From NCBI RefSeq assembly GCF_028554725.1, contig NC_071668.1:23414501-23478500 (forward strand): a stretch of 64,000 bases of DNA, written 5' to 3'. The stretch is from Zeugodacus cucurbitae. Its lineage: Eukaryota > Arthropoda > Insecta > Diptera > Tephritidae. Below the pieces are notes generated by a model, which was not told the DNA's origin, ran no database searches, and worked only from the letters and a program-made list of their open reading frames with translations. The number at the start of each line of letters is the position of its first letter. Position 1 is the first letter of the stretch. Position numbers and translations under genes: made by a program. Below are positions 1-14,219 of this stretch, piece by piece.

Positions 1-1479
1 TACACAAACAAAGAGGAATACCAAACTACTGACAGTCGCGGTATTCAAGTATGTACCTGTGACAATAATATTAAATTTTCAGTTTTTCATCTTGACTACT
101 ACATGAACAGTTGTCAAAGAAGAGTTACTAATAATTTTGTAATATTTTTGAAACTCCAGTTCAAATCGTCTTTATAGTCTAGCATCTGACTGCTGTATTG
201 AAATGTGTTAATTACTGTGACACCTCTTTAGACGGACACTCACCGTCGTGCGGTTTTTGTACGCCTAAGTTAATGCCATTTGTTCCAAAAATGTAATTTA
301 GTGCATGAAAAAAATTTTACACAATGGTTGGTTAGCCTAGTAGAGGTGTTTTGTGAGGATAGGTTTCTCTGTTCTATTTTATTCGCATTGCTTTAATCTT
401 AATTCATTAGTTAGATATCTCCGATCATCAAATGAACTACAATACATATTTATGTAGTAGTTGAAAATCGCTATGCTTTGACCGATTTTACAAACCGTTT
501 AATAGTTTATTGAGTTTCTCTACACATTTTTCATCCCACAGCTCCATATACAGCAAACATATTTATAAAATACCGCTATTTTGCTCCACAATTTTCCCAA
601 ATGGTATAATTATCGCGAATGCTTGAAATATTTTATTACAAGTTTTCTTTTCCACACAAGTCCAATATGGCCTTACATATGCAAGTGAGTCTGTCTGTCT
701 ATGTATGTATAAATAAATTATTATTATTTTATCTTTCATTTTTTTTATGTGCATATTAATGTATGTATATATGCATGCATTCGAGTAATTGCAGTTGCTT
801 AAATGTAGTGTGTATACTGAAAGCTTAAAAACAATTGTGCATACATGGCAGCCACAAATAAAAAAAATTATCAATACATTAATTTGCAAATGGAATTAGA
901 TTTAGAGTAACTGGAGGTAACATTTATATTTCGTTATCTCAATTGTTTTGCAATCGAATATTTTTTTTCGTTAAAGTTGGTGTATAACAACAAACAAATT
1001 TTTCTGGAGTTAAAAAAAATACAATTTTAACTAATTTCACCTGTTGTTTGTCATAGTTTTCGTGTACTTTACTGAGTGTGGTAGTTTTAACATCTAGTAT
1101 AAGAAAGAATTTCATTTTAAGTAATGAACATATGGTCTCATTGTGGTTTCGATTGACTTTACTGTTTTTTACTTCCAAAAATTTTAATGTTTTAATCTAA
1201 TATTAACTTTGGATATTCGATTCGCAAGATACAATATGGATGGACTGCAAATTTCAATGTGAAGCGCCTAAAGCCAGTGTTAATTTCAATATAAATGTTT
1301 GATTTTATAAATAAAAAGTGAAATGCGGTAATAAAGAATGTGTTAATTAAACTATAACTTATACTTATAAAAAAAACTTGCGCCTTACAGAAAGTTTTTT
1401 CAATGTCGGGAACTTTACAAATAGACAGTGTTACATTGATTAAAAAAAGAAAGAAAAACAGATCTCTTTCATTAAAACT

Positions 1480-1607
1480 TTTTGTTGACATAAGTGATTA
1501 ACGTCATATGTGAAGTGTTATGTATGTGTTAAAGCATTTGTAGAACGATTATTATCAAAAAAGTGCAAAGTCCGAAGACTATAACCGCAGCATGGAACAA
1601 TAGACCG
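1480..1607 (+). other. Candidate upstream noncoding exon with strong donor
   Basis: A full-consensus donor, AGACCG|GTAAGTTTT (GT at 1608-1609), ends a stretch with no long reading frame. It could be a 5' UTR exon of the long kis transcript, spliced over about 12 kb. The left edge is arbitrary. A chance donor is possible. Confidence 0.2.
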
Positions 1608-4600
1608 GTAAGTTTTATTTTAGAAATATTTAGATACGTCTTTTGATCGATTCAGATGTGTATAACATTTAATATAAATATACACATGAATACATATAAT
1701 ATGCATGTAGATTTGCATTGATTTACACATAAGCATTATATACAAGCGTGCATACATATACTTTTGCATATATTATAATAAGGCGTCTATTTAAACGGTG
1801 TATATGCGTGTACAGTTTTCAACGTACATTCGCTGCTATCGGCAAACCTGCAATTACGGCTTGCTTAGGCGAATCGTGAAATTTCGAGAAATTTACGACA
1901 ATGGTCAGGCAGAAGTTGCTTTTTAGAAATAATTATGTATCTTTAACTGTAGCACACGTATTAATAACAACAACTATACATACATACATACATACAAAAA
2001 AAAGTAATCGTCAAAAACGACGATGAATAAAACAACATCAAGCGCAAGTGAGAAACGAGCGGTGTGGCAAATAGCAGCAACACCAGCGATGCCAACAATA
2101 AAAAAAGACAACAAAAGCAACAATAGTAATGCCAAAGCACAGATCGAAACACATACATAAGTATGGTATGCCACACAGATACACCCCTGCAGTTGTTCTA
2201 TGCACATTAGGGTGGTGCGGAAATGCATTAAGTTCATTTTTGTTTATAGTAAGTTTTTATTTTGAAATTGAAAATTTTTTAATTTGAAACACATATTTTT
2301 CTTTAATATGTCTTAAAAGACACTATGTGTACGAGGGTTGATATATATGTTTCTATGCCAATAATAGGTGAGAATAAACTTTGGTGGTTGAGCACGGTTT
2401 TCATGATTGGGAATCTACGTTTTTACTCTTTGAAACCGATTTTTGAAAAAAATTTTAATTCGCAGAAAGATTCAGTCGCTCACGGCATGCGATATAATCA
2501 CTACACTCAATGCAGCTGAATTTTTAAACTTTAGGCATTTAACTATAACCATACATCCTACAGGATCAATGGAATGAAAATAGATAATTTTGCTGTTGCT
2601 TTGGAATGTAAATATTTTGACAAGAGAGTAGAGGTCGCTTGTTGGTACGATTTGACTGAAATATAAAAAAAAATACATTTTTGACACTGAATTTTAATAC
2701 AACCCTAGTGTTAATACACACTTGCATATCGACGTGTACGAGACATACCAAACTACACGTGTTTGTATTCATATTTAGTACGTTCGTACGTATGTGCACC
2801 GTTACGCAGATGTCGACAAAAATTGGCTGACTGACTGGCTGTTTGTGCTGTTTGCCTTTTAGTGGGGAGGGCGGGTATATATACCACAACGGCAACCATG
2901 CTAATGCATATATGAACGTATGTAGATGGCAAGGTAACTAACAAGTAAGCGTTTGCCATAAATGCGACGGCGCAGGCAATATTGGCAAAAAAACTATATG
3001 AAAATGAAAAATTCAATCAACTCTTTAGATAAAAAAAACAGCGGAACACAATAGCAACAATAACAGGCAAGACAAAAACACCATCATCAAAGAGGACGGC
3101 AAAATTTTAGCGATATACTCGCATGCATCTATGTATGTTTGTACGAGAGAGCGAAAATGCGAAATAAAAGATTAAAAAATAATATTATAAGTACAAAGAT
3201 AGCAACAGTAAAAGCAATAACAAATTCTGTCGTTGCTGCCGTTTGTTGGGATATGAGAAGTGGATCTGTTGGTGCTGGTGGTGGTGGTGTTGGTGTCGCC
3301 AACGTCGTACCTCATTTTTGTTGTTATTGTTACGTCGCGTTGCTCAAGAGAATCATCGACACGGTTACGCTCTATCATCGTCCGTCGCCGGCTTGCATTG
3401 GCGGGCTGGCAAAACGGGTCGCGCAAACCTTTTCGGTTGTTATCGTTGTTGATTCGCTCTTTCATTTGTCTATTCGTTTGTAATTTTTTTTTGCAAATTA
3501 GAGCTGCCATCTGCGAGTGATTATCAAAAGATGCACCAGCAGCCAGCAAGCAGTTGATTCAGAAGTTAATAATTTTGTATTGGTTTTGGAAGTTTCTAAA
3601 CACGAAAATGAAGAATATTATATATTTTAATGACATATTTGAACGACAAGAGGTTGAGCGATATAATGTTGGAAGGCAGTCCTGTCAGTATGTGAACTTC
3701 ATAACAAGTTTATATGTACAAAAAATGTTCCGGTTTTAATTGATGTCTTTTAGGATATCGTTTCTAATAATCTAGCCTAGCTTATCTTATTTCAGTGCTT
3801 CAAAGGTGAATATGTAAAAGGTTAATCCAATAACCAGTCAAGGTCGCCGGTGGTATCAGCATATTTGAATGATCATCCCTTAGCTAAGTATAACAAAGAG
3901 CAGACAATTAGACAATAATAATTATGTTTTAATTAAAAAAATAAAAATTAGATTTCAAATAATATCTTACTTGATAATAACTTTATTTTAATGATTTTTA
4001 CTTTAAAATCTTTATTTTGTTTAAAAATAACTTTACATAAGCAATGCAAAAAAAAACTAGAATTCATATTCACCGAATACTTTGGCAACTCTGCCCCGCC
4101 TAAACAAAAGAAAAAAGTGATTTCAAAGTAATAAAATTGGCTACGTGCAAATGAGAACAAACACTCAACGGCCACTAAAAGTTTTGCAACAACAACAGCG
4201 GCAATATGAACGTCCCACCATGCGTAGACGTACATACATATCATTTCTTGTTCGTACCACATTCGCCTCAATCTTCGCCAATTGACCAACCGTCGACTGA
4301 CTACTAGTCAATCTGCTTTTCTCCAGGCGCAAATGTTTGCGGCGAAACCGTGAGTAGTGTGGCACAAGATTGGCGAGACATCTTGCAATTGCAATGTAAA
4401 ATTGAATTCCTCGCTTTTCCTTTTTTGTATATTTTTTGCATATGCGTGGTGTAAGATATGCTAAATCATGCAATTACAGTTAGGAGTATACGTATTCTGC
4501 AGCAAATGTTGCATTTTGTAGGGGAATATATACACAGCGTGTGTGTTGCAAGATTGGTATGCGAAATAAATGAAATAGACTTGTGTGTAGTTATGTTTAA

Positions 4601-7479
4601 TACGAAAACTTTTGAAAATGTGCAAAGCCAGTTGTTGCAAATATAAAATTCCACACAAATTGTTCTAGCGTGCGCACAAGAAAATTTAACTTCATTTTCT
4701 TTTTGTATCTATCATATTTTGAATTTCTCATCTTCTTCAACGTAATCTCCACCGCTGCACCAACGCATTCCACACAACAATTATGAGTAGTAAGTACGCT
4801 TTATGTGCCACCACTTTTTTCGGTTTAAAGTGCCTGTCGCGACAAGTCACCTTTGACGAGCAGTGTTGCCAACTTTATTATAATTGATAACATAACGCTA
4901 TATACCGTAGTTCATACATTTGATTTAAGTATTTTATTAACTTTTATTTAATTTAATGAATGAAGAATAGTAATGTCGATATTATCATCAAAATCTGTCA
5001 TCATAAAATATTTTATTCAAGTATATTCTATAGCTTATGGCAACTCTTAAATAATAAATGCTCGTTACATTGTTTTACATTTTTAATTCGTTGATTAGGA
5101 TATTTGCAAGAACGAATAAATAAATGATCGTTATTTCACAACCTAAACGTAAGCGTAGAGTGAGAAGATAGCGAATAAACGTAAAAAAATTAGAATAAAA
5201 TTGTGAAAATGTAAAAATCAAGTGAAATTTAATAGTAAATTGTTTCTAATAACAAATTTAAGAATATTATCTTATAAAATTTGAAAACAATAAGCTGAAT
5301 AACTTGTAAAATAATTAATAACTTCTTTTATTATCAAAGAATGCCAACAACTTCACTATCGCCGATCGCTGAGTACGCAAGTTCCCACGACATTCCTCGT
5401 TTTAATCAGGCTTCAGTGTTTAGCCGCTGTTTTTCATAAATTCTAATTGACTACGTTCGTTTCACACATTATTGTTTGTAAAGTTTATCAGTTGATTTCA
5501 TTTAGTATTTTCATTTTGCCTTACAAACAATTTCTGCCGGTGTTTTCATTTGTTGTTTCTCGCCTTTATTTCAATTGTCTCGCTTGTCGTCCGCCGCATG
5601 ATTATTTGCTGCGTCTACGTCACCGGCCAGCGCCACTTTTATACCCAACACATGAAGTGTGATACCCCTTTGACTGGTACTGCTAACTGCTCTCTGTTTG
5701 GGGAATCTCGTAGTTCCACACGGCCCGGCACACTTGCGTTTTGTCGTTCATACCTGCACGTGATTGTCGGTTTGCTTAGCGTTTTTGTCCGTCGATTTCC
5801 TTTTGGATCCACGTTTTTGCATCACGCTGTCTTTTTGGCACGTTCTCTTATTATGCGGCCTTTGTGTGCACGCATTACCTCGCCTATTCAATTCGGTATT
5901 TTATCGCATTTTCTTATTCCACTCCAATTCTCTACATACCATGTATCTTTTCGTTTGCTTCCTTTCTTTTGTTCATACGCGCATTCAACATGCGACCCAA
6001 CAGTGGTTGCCATGTTCTCTTGTTTTATTATAACGCACACGCACACATCTTCACAGCTGTATCTGTGTGTCTGCCAAAGTTTTTGCAATTTTCGTTCTCT
6101 CACTCTCTCTCTCTGTCTTTCGTTCATTTCACGTTCTCGAGCTCTCGTGTCATTTCCACGTTTTGTGCGGCTCGTCACACGATTGCCGGTCGTTGGATAC
6201 TCGTCTCTGCGCTCATGGTGGCGCTGCAGCAGCACTAATGTTTTTTTCGCCAACCGCCGTCGGTGTGTCATTGCCGTCTGTTTCGTCTGGTTAGTTTATA
6301 CAAGTACTCGTGTCGTGCTTTCGGCATTGTTTTGGTGTTTGCTTTTTCACCGATTTGTTATTGTTTGCGCACCTATTTTCGAATTAATTTTGTATATTTT
6401 TTTGTAATAAAAAAAAGATAATGTACAATGCGAAGAGCGATTGATGATCGCAATGTTTTATAAAATCGCATTACAATCGAGTTACTAAGCAGCCGCTTTT
6501 GTATAAAATATAAATAGCTTAGTATTTGGGTAAATTATATTCCTCATTAATTTAATTGGTCGATTTCAATTGTGCGACCGCCCACCACAAGAGGCGTTTT
6601 GTTTTTGCCAATTCATTAGAAAATCTGTTTTCGTGCTTCGTAAAACATCTGTTTTGTTTCGACTTGGAGAGTTCGGCCATATAAAGTTGTAGCACAAATC
6701 GGTTGGAATAGAAATGAAGTTTAAATTATGGAGAACTCCACGGATTTACAAAGCTCGTGCTGCGTCAATTATTATTAGGGAAGTTTTTTGCTATACTTTT
6801 ACACTCGTTTCTACGGTTTTGTTAACGCTTCTAGTAGGACAGCGGTCTAACCTATGACCTTTAATCCCCATTTGTGTAACGCCTATAAAACGGAAGTCAT
6901 CCAATATCAATGAGGTATAAACAATGCCACAAGACCTACCTAACTACAGGAAAGTCATATTAGCTGCGAGACAAATCAGCTGCAAGGCCAGAACACAATG
7001 GAAAGAGTCCGTTTCGAAATGGTAAAGATCGCATTGCCTGCCGAACAACAACTTTAGTTCACGACTTTGGGGTTGATTCTAACGGCATAAAGAAATATGA
7101 CTTGTAATAGAACACTTTCCGGAGGTGTTGTATAAAACGTCTTTGGTTTCAATTTAACTTCATTCTCTTAAATGCTGCCCATTCTATTCGTTTTGTTTCG
7201 TTATACTCCATTTTCTGCTTTTCTAGATGAGAGCAATTAAAACTGGTTTTAAGCTGCTTGGAACAAACATTTTTTAATCGAGAAAGCAAATGAGTATTTA
7301 GCTCAGTCTTTCAAGAATGTGATAGGAAAAATCAAATCTCAAACTGTGAAGATCCGGAGCAGCTGTTAACTAGCTTTCTTGGGATATTGTTCCATCGTCT
7401 TCTTCGAATTTGTGAGCAAATGATTTTAAATTCGATGACGATGTGGGATGTCAAGGCTTCCTCCCTTTTATTCAAATGT

Positions 7480-7800
7480 TGAACTGCTCCCACAACAGTC
7501 GGATCTAACTAATCGTATCCGGACCACATCAAATATTGACAAATTGGCTCCAATCTCCAAAAATATTTTTTATTTTTTTTTGCCTTTATAGCAACAACAA
7601 CATTAACTGTCAAAATTTGTGAACGCTCGACAGGTTCTTTAGGGCACTCGCTGGCAGAAATGCAACAGAGTTCAATCCGTTTCCACGACAGTCGGTTATA
7701 TGTAACCGGAACGTACCCAGATTTATTTTCCAGTCATGGGCTGTCAAATCGGCTTTCCTCAAATTTATTCGGGGAATGTTTTATGCCGCTACAACAACGG
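7480..7800. repeat. Dispersed repeat with internally duplicated CCACgACAGTCGG motif
   Basis: Two related motifs occur about 180 bp apart (near 7500-7525 and 7680-7705), each with CCACRACAGTCGG then a CCGGA box. The segment 7700-7797 is similar to 31455-31553 in the same orientation (TAACCGGAACG to GCCGCTACAA), so it is an interspersed family. Its class is uncertain; it may be a retroposon end or a composite insertion. Confidence 0.6.
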
Positions 7801-9771
7801 AGCTCGATTTGACTGGAAACAAACTTTCAAATAACTGTAGATTGTGCAACAATAGAAGGAATTAAGAGCATCTGACGAGCATAACTTTAATGTAACTAAT
7901 TTTTGTTAGTTGTGGAACTTTTAAGGAATGAATTTTAATATTTTGTACAAATGGAATATGCAACACCGTATTGAAGACGGTTTGCCGAGCTTAGTGCAGA
8001 CGCAAACCCTGTAACGACATTTGGCCCATGCATTTACACCAATCGCCTCACAGACCGACCCACCGACCGAGCGTCCCTGTGATTGTTATGCTATAATTAG
8101 CTCTTTTAATGTCTGTTTTTGGTTTGGCGATTTCGTTGTGCCGTGTATTCGTTTTTGTTGCTCCAAAGCAAAGGTAATTGAACTCTTACACTGAAGCTGT
8201 GTCTTCACCACTCCAACTAACAACGTCGCTTTGGTTACTAAGTAGTACAAGTGTACATACTCGTACATACTTACAGTTAGTAAATTGACATTACCTGGTG
8301 TACTAGTTGTACGTGAGACTGACTGCTGACTCGACTGTTTTGGCATCATAAAATTTGTCATATTTTTATTGTCTCCTATTGCCAATAAATATTTATTTAT
8401 TTGTATTGAGTTTACATACATACATACATACATGTACATGAAATAGGAGTTTTGCAATTAGTTGCAGCAATTTCATCGCAGAGTAACTAATTTGATTTCT
8501 GTTAATTTCTGCTGTGTCGACCATACAAAACGACAAGAAAGGCTGGCTGGCCTCAGCCGGGTGAACGAACTATTTCTTTGGTTTTTTTTTTGTTATTATT
8601 TTTCTGTCTTTCTTTCGTCTATTTTAATTCCATTTTGCAAAAATTGTTAAATCATAGTTGAGTTGTGTTGAGTTGAGCGCGCTCGCTTGCTGAGCTGTGT
8701 AAGCTGGCAAAGCTTAACTGGAATGAAGCTAACTGCGAGTGTGTGTGTGTATGTATTTATGTATGTAAGCATTTGCTTATAGGTACAGACAGCGTTACCT
8801 TTGGCTAATATTTTATAATTGTATCTATGTATGTACAGATGTGTACGTATGTGTGTATTTGTGTGGGAAATCCATATAAACATACATCCATACATTAATT
8901 TACGTTCATAACTCTAGAAGCGCTGCCGGCATTAAGTCCATGCGAGACAACTCATTTGTACGTTCTCTGCACTCCCTCTGCCTATCGCAGCTAGTCTATT
9001 TGTATAGCCTGTACAACACTATTTGTAGTTACTTAGTGCTGTATTAGCTGCTAAAATTTGTTTTTGTTGTTATTTTAATGCTTATGTTTTTGTCGTTGTT
9101 GCTGTTACAACTATCCAATACTCACTTGTTCATGTTACTATTTTGTTGTTCTTGTTGTTGTTGCTGCTTTTAACGCAGTTGACTGGCTTATGATTTCATT
9201 TGATTTTCTTTCGTTTTGCATTTCGTATTCTTGTGTTTTTTTCTTGTTTTTGTTGTACTATTAAAAGTAACTGTGCTCAACAAATACTTCATGCCGATAT
9301 TTCTTGTTTTTGTTAACCGTTACGCTTACACATATTCAAGTCGTTTCCATTGCTTTCTTCATACTTACCTGTAGATATGCATACAAACATACATACATGA
9401 ACGTGCATATGTTTGTGTGTTTGTACATACTGGTTCTCAGCTAGTTCTGTCATTCAGGTATTGCAGATATTTATATTTTTATAATATATAAAAGTATTTA
9501 AAGGTGTTTGCCAGCAATGTGTGTTTGTTGTACACGCTTATGCTTGTATTGGCAAACGTGCGCAAGTGTGTCTCTGGTTAGTTGAGAATTTCGTGCGATA
9601 AAATATCAAAAATGAATAAGGCTTTTTTGCTTGCTTCAGTTATCGCTGTGTTAAATTTTCGGTACTAAGCAGTAGCATATCTACATTATTGATTTTAATC
9701 ATATTAAAAATATGTAATAAATAATTTCTTTTTGATTTAGTTGTATGCGCGTCGAACGAGTTGCTACTCGT

Positions 9772-9870
9772 TATAATTAGCAACATGTCTGTAAAGCAAA
9801 GCAAACTAAACTATTTTTCTGTATAATTAGCAAAATGTCTATAAAACAACACAAACTAAATTATTTTACC
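9772..9870. repeat. Tandem duplication, two units of 50 bp
   Basis: ATAATTAGCAAMATGTCTRT recurs at 9773 and 9823, and the following A-rich sequence (AAACTAAA, then CTATTTT or TTATTTT) also repeats. The two units are about 85 percent identical by eye. Confidence 0.75.
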
Positions 9871-11506
9871 GATTTAAAACTTGTTCTTTAATGAATAAGT
9901 GACTTCAAATCAAATTTTATTAAATTAAAAAATAAATTCAGAGAATTTTCAAATAACTGTTGCTAAGAGCTGTCAAAAACTTTAATAACAGAAAGAAGTG
10001 GATCGCATATTTGATAGCTTAGTGGTTGCCAGTGTTTCCCTAGGAAAATTTTAACTAACTTGCAACTGGACTAATATTAAAGAAAACATAATTATTAATA
10101 TTAAATAATATTTTTAATTAATTTTTTAATAAAAATATTTTTAATAAAAAAAGTTTGCAAACATTTACACTCACATACTTGTTTTTTTTTTCGTTACCGC
10201 CTGTGGTGACACTCACACACACATAACCATTTACATACATATTTTAATTTTGTTTTAGTTATTTTGTTTTGCTGTTGTTATTGTTGCTTATGCAGCTCAA
10301 TCAATATTACTTTTACGATATACATACATACATACATATGTATTTAGGTATTTTCTTTTGAAGCGTAACTAAATTAAAAGTACAGTCAATCACCATCGCT
10401 ACCGTCCGAAGTCACAATGTGCACAATTCCAATTTGAGTGGATTTTTCTAAAAATGTATAATTGTGCATGTCAAGCCCATACATACCAACAAATAATAAT
10501 TACAATAAAACAGTATTACGAAAAGTAGAAAAAAATAATACGGCCACCAATGAGCCACGAATGAGAGAGCTGGCAAGTTGTGATGTTTAGCAACAACAAC
10601 AACAACAACAATAACAATTGCAAATTAGTGGTATGAAAATACATACAATCAGACATATGCATGTAGATATACATATATTTGCAAATTATACACAATGACA
10701 CATACTCAGTTGTAATCGTACATCAGGGTAGTGTAAGCAAAATGGATTGAATTTGCACATACATTCCATATATGTACATATATCATACATACATATTAAC
10801 TATATATTATTGTATGTACATATTGTATGTGAAATTAGAGTCATCTAATATGAAAGGACTTTATTTTATATCTTGTAGCACCTCTGACTATGCGAGTAGT
10901 GTTAACTTGTATTGTACGTCAAACACCCTGAATGACTTACTGTTAATATATTCCTTGGATAGATGTTTAGGCTCGAGGACGAAAATGTGTTTTATGGGGT
11001 TCTAAAAATTTAACTTGGTGCATGAAAAAATGTCCGCTCAATGGAGGTGTCCGTTCAGAGAGGTTTCTCTGTATTAAGGTCGTCAGCAAAAAAAAAAAAA
11101 TGAGATATATTCAATACATTTTGAAAATCAATCAAGATATGTAACAAGTAATGTTATTTTATGATTTTATTTTGTGTAATTTGAAATTACCAACTTTGAA
11201 GCTTTGTTTTTGCGGCTAACATTCGATTTGCACTTGGAATCTATTTTTGGACTTCGCAATCTTTCATAACTAAAAGAGAAAGTAAAATCTGCGCTTCAAG
11301 TGTTGTCAGTTAACAGTCAGTTGTTTGTCAGAAAACACAAAACAACAACAATGTTCAACAATTACAACAAAATTATGGTAAACAAATTAATTTGATGAGG
11401 GAATGTTTCTTTTTTTCATTTTTTACACTCTCTAAATGTGATTTTTTAGTGTAATGGAATATTTATACCTTTTTACTTACTATTTAAGCTTTATTTTATG
11501 AACATA

Positions 11507-11680
11507 CAGTTGAAGTTGCATAACCCGAACTTCTATAGCTCTAAGTTCTCCATACCTCGAACTCTTGAATTGGCAAAAGCAATCAAATTCCATACAAATT
11601 AACTTCCGTAACTCGGATGTCTTTCTAATTCGATGTTTTTTTTGTGGATTATAGTGATTCGAGTTAGGGAAGTTCGACTA
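11507..11680 (-). mobile_element. pogo-like MITE, copy 1
   Basis: A 174-bp segment flanked by TA on both sides (11505-11506 and 11681-11682) has imperfect inverted ends. On the minus strand it starts TAGTCGAACTTCCCTAACTC and ends in CTG. Its interior matches the 52.2-kb copy in reverse orientation, including repeated TTCGAGTTAnGGA motifs. TA flanks and CAG...CTG ends suggest a Tc1/mariner-pogo group non-autonomous element. Confidence 0.75.
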
Positions 11681-13958
11681 TATTTTCTTTCTTCTTAATA
11701 TTTGGTTTAGAGTGACAGATTATTTCTCAATTACAACAATCTCCCATATTAATTATGCGGTCTTTAGTTGATATGGCGAATTGCTAATTTTTTTTTTATT
11801 TTTGTTTTTATAAATAAGCAATTAAAATTAGTTGCTTTAAAAAGTTATGCTTATGAAGACATGAAATATGTGCATATATTATGTATGACACCGAAAAGCG
11901 CAGTTAATTGTGTTGTATATGTAGCTGTATATATAGTTATATATTTAATTATACATACAATATATGATTGCACATATTTGTGGTGTTTTTTTTTCTTATT
12001 TGGTTTATATTATTTTTTTATTGTTTGTGAACTGCCATGACTGTACCAAATGAAGCTTATACTAGTGAAATAAACATTTATATGCAATATATAATACATG
12101 TATATGTATACATATATACATATAAATATGCATTGCATAAATAAATAAATATACTAATGTACATACATATCTAATTAATTTTTTAGTGAAATACATAACT
12201 TTTTCTGTCATAAAAAATAATTTCAAGTGTGAGAATTGCATTATCTTTAGGGGGCAATGCTGTGCGTTTATGTTAATTATTAATATTCATAAGCGTATAG
12301 CTTTTCCCCTTAAATGTTTTTGCGCTGCCGTCCTATCAGTATACATATAAAAAAATTTTGAAAATATATTACTTAAACATTTTTTTTTTTTGATATTAGA
12401 ATAATTGATTTAAACATTTTATTGTATACTTATATATGCTTGTATGTGTGCTTTCAACTTTCCATCTAATGCCGTTCTCGTAATCAGTTTTTTTTTTGCA
12501 TCATAAAGAGTAAAGTTGTTCCGAACGGCTTATCAGTATTATACAATTTTCAATATATTTTAATTAATTAATTTACTTAAAAAAATAATAATTACGAATC
12601 GCAAAGCTCATATCAGAAACATATTTGAATACATTAAAGTGGAATTTTAATTATTATTATGTTTTGTGTGTTATTAGTATTCAAGATTTTAATAGATTTA
12701 CTCGATATTATGAACTCCCTTGAGATTTCGTTAAATATTTTCCAATATCGCTTACCTCACCATAATGGCTACTTAAATGTGATTCCATAATTAAATTCGT
12801 GCTCGCAGTTGAAAAACAATAAATACAGTGTTGACTGGGTACAATGAACGCTAGAAGAAACTTTTATGTAAAGATTATGTAAAAAGACTTTTGTCGTCTA
12901 TAAGGTCAAGGTTATTGACTCGGCTTACAATTTCTATATAATTTTCTTTTAAGCTACGTAACTCTGTTTTCCAATTTCAAAACCATTTAATTTGTTGAAA
13001 AAAAAGTATGCGGGGAAGAAAAAAATCGGTGTTGGCAGCTTATTTCTTAATTTCAAAATTATAAAATGTGTTTATTATTAACACTTTTTGAATTAGATAA
13101 TTAATTCACAATAGGCAGACACGCCTGTATGTGCAAACAGTTATAGCTATAAATATTTATTACTTTTTAAACAAATGTACACGTATACCATTTAATTTCA
13201 ATAAGTTGGTGTTATTTAATGTGCATGCGGTGTATACATGCTGCTATATATACTTAAGTACATACATACATACATACATTTAAAAATGTCGGACAACTAA
13301 TTTTAAATTCTTTTTTTGTTTTTTTACTTTCAGATTCTGCACATAAACGCATACATACATTTCAACATATGGCACGTGAAACGTTGCGCAAATATGCATA
13401 AATACTATATAAATCGAACAACGCGCTTTATCGACATATATTATATATTTTGCACAACAACAAAAATAATACATACGTTTATCTTTGGCTAATGTGTTTA
13501 TTAATTATTAATATTTTTTTCTTGCAGCTTTGAATGATATGTCACTGCTAAAAAATGTCAAAGGTCCTAACTACTTTGTTTACATTGGAAAATAATCTCA
13601 AGCAAATAGTTAAACCATAGTTATTTTAATACATTTCGAAAGACACATTTGTAGCCAATTTGTATGGCTAAAACACGTGAATAACACATATAAAATATAA
13701 CAAAAAGAGATTGTGTGAGAGAGTGAGAAAAGAAGAGAAAAGAAAGGAGACGAGTACATAAATACATATATGTTGATACTTAATTTTAACGTGAATGCAC
13801 TGACATATAAACCAATCTCCAATTGAATTATTGGAAAGAAGGGAAAAACTCCCATTTTCCGCATATACACAACAACGCGAAGAAAGGATACAAAAGTTGA
13901 TCGGAGAAAAAAAAACATACATACACAGTCACTTATAGACATCATTTCCTCCCTCCAG

Positions 13959-14176
13959 CATTGGCGGGACGGATAGACACACAGTTAAATGCTACCTTTA
14001 AACGGATGAGCGTATCTCTAATAGCAGGAGCGTGTGTGTTGAGAGGTTTGCATTATTGCAGCAAGAATCTAGCAACAGGCTCCGAACTTGTGTACCACGT
14101 GAATTGCATTTAATCGCTTTAAGTGCAAAGAACGTGGAGCGAAAAGGGTTTTGATTTTTCGCGTTTGAAAAATCAG
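13959..14176 (+). other. kis: Probable kismet 5' UTR preceding the start codon
   Basis: The sequence just before the start ATG follows a strong acceptor-like site (TTTCCTCCCTCCAG, AG at 13957-13958). It carries an in-frame stop near 14120. Competing acceptors are AG at 14060-14061 and 13526-13527. Only position and splice-site context support this, so the upstream boundary is uncertain. Confidence 0.4.
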
Positions 14177-14219
14177 ATGGATGGAAATGCACAAAACATG
14201 TTTCACGGAAATCATCAAG
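14177..14219 (+). CDS. kis: kismet exon A: start codon and first 14 codons
   Basis: A 43-nt coding segment begins with ATG at 14177 and reads MDGNAQNMFHGNHQ, ending one base into the next codon before the donor CAAG|GTGAGT (GT at 14220). An in-frame TAA lies near 14120, so this is the first in-frame ATG of the exon. The leftover G joins AC of the exon at 14346 to make Asp, giving NHQDPYYRYDP. The untranslated part of this exon begins upstream; the best acceptor is AG at 13957-13958 after a pyrimidine run, with alternatives at 14060-14061 and 13526-13527. The start is inferred from phase and context. Confidence 0.75.

Larger units (their letters stand above)
1..14176. other. 14.2 kb noncoding DNA upstream of the kismet start (5' UTR introns or regulatory)
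   Basis: No stretch here reads as a conserved protein. It is AT-rich with (ATAC)n and (GTAT)n microsatellites (near 1978-1996, 8414-8432, 9388-9400, 10319-10337, 13259-13279), GAGA-like CT runs near 6090-6120, and dispersed repeats listed separately. A less AT-rich, pyrimidine-biased island occupies about 5400-6350 and could be regulatory. Given the good donor near 1608 and acceptors near 13.5-14.06 kb, most of it is plausibly intron of the long kis transcript. Confidence 0.6.

Noticed and set aside
2205..2715. Possible MITE with TAGGGTGGTGCGG and TAGGGTTGTAT ends
   Set aside because: Only about six to eight bases match between the ends, with no clear target-site duplication; too weak to call.
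5550..6407. Frame of about 285 codons on the + strand as a gene
   Set aside because: No domain, biased Ser/Phe/Leu/Cys composition from a CT-rich strand, overlapping open frames in other phases, and no convincing start or splice context.
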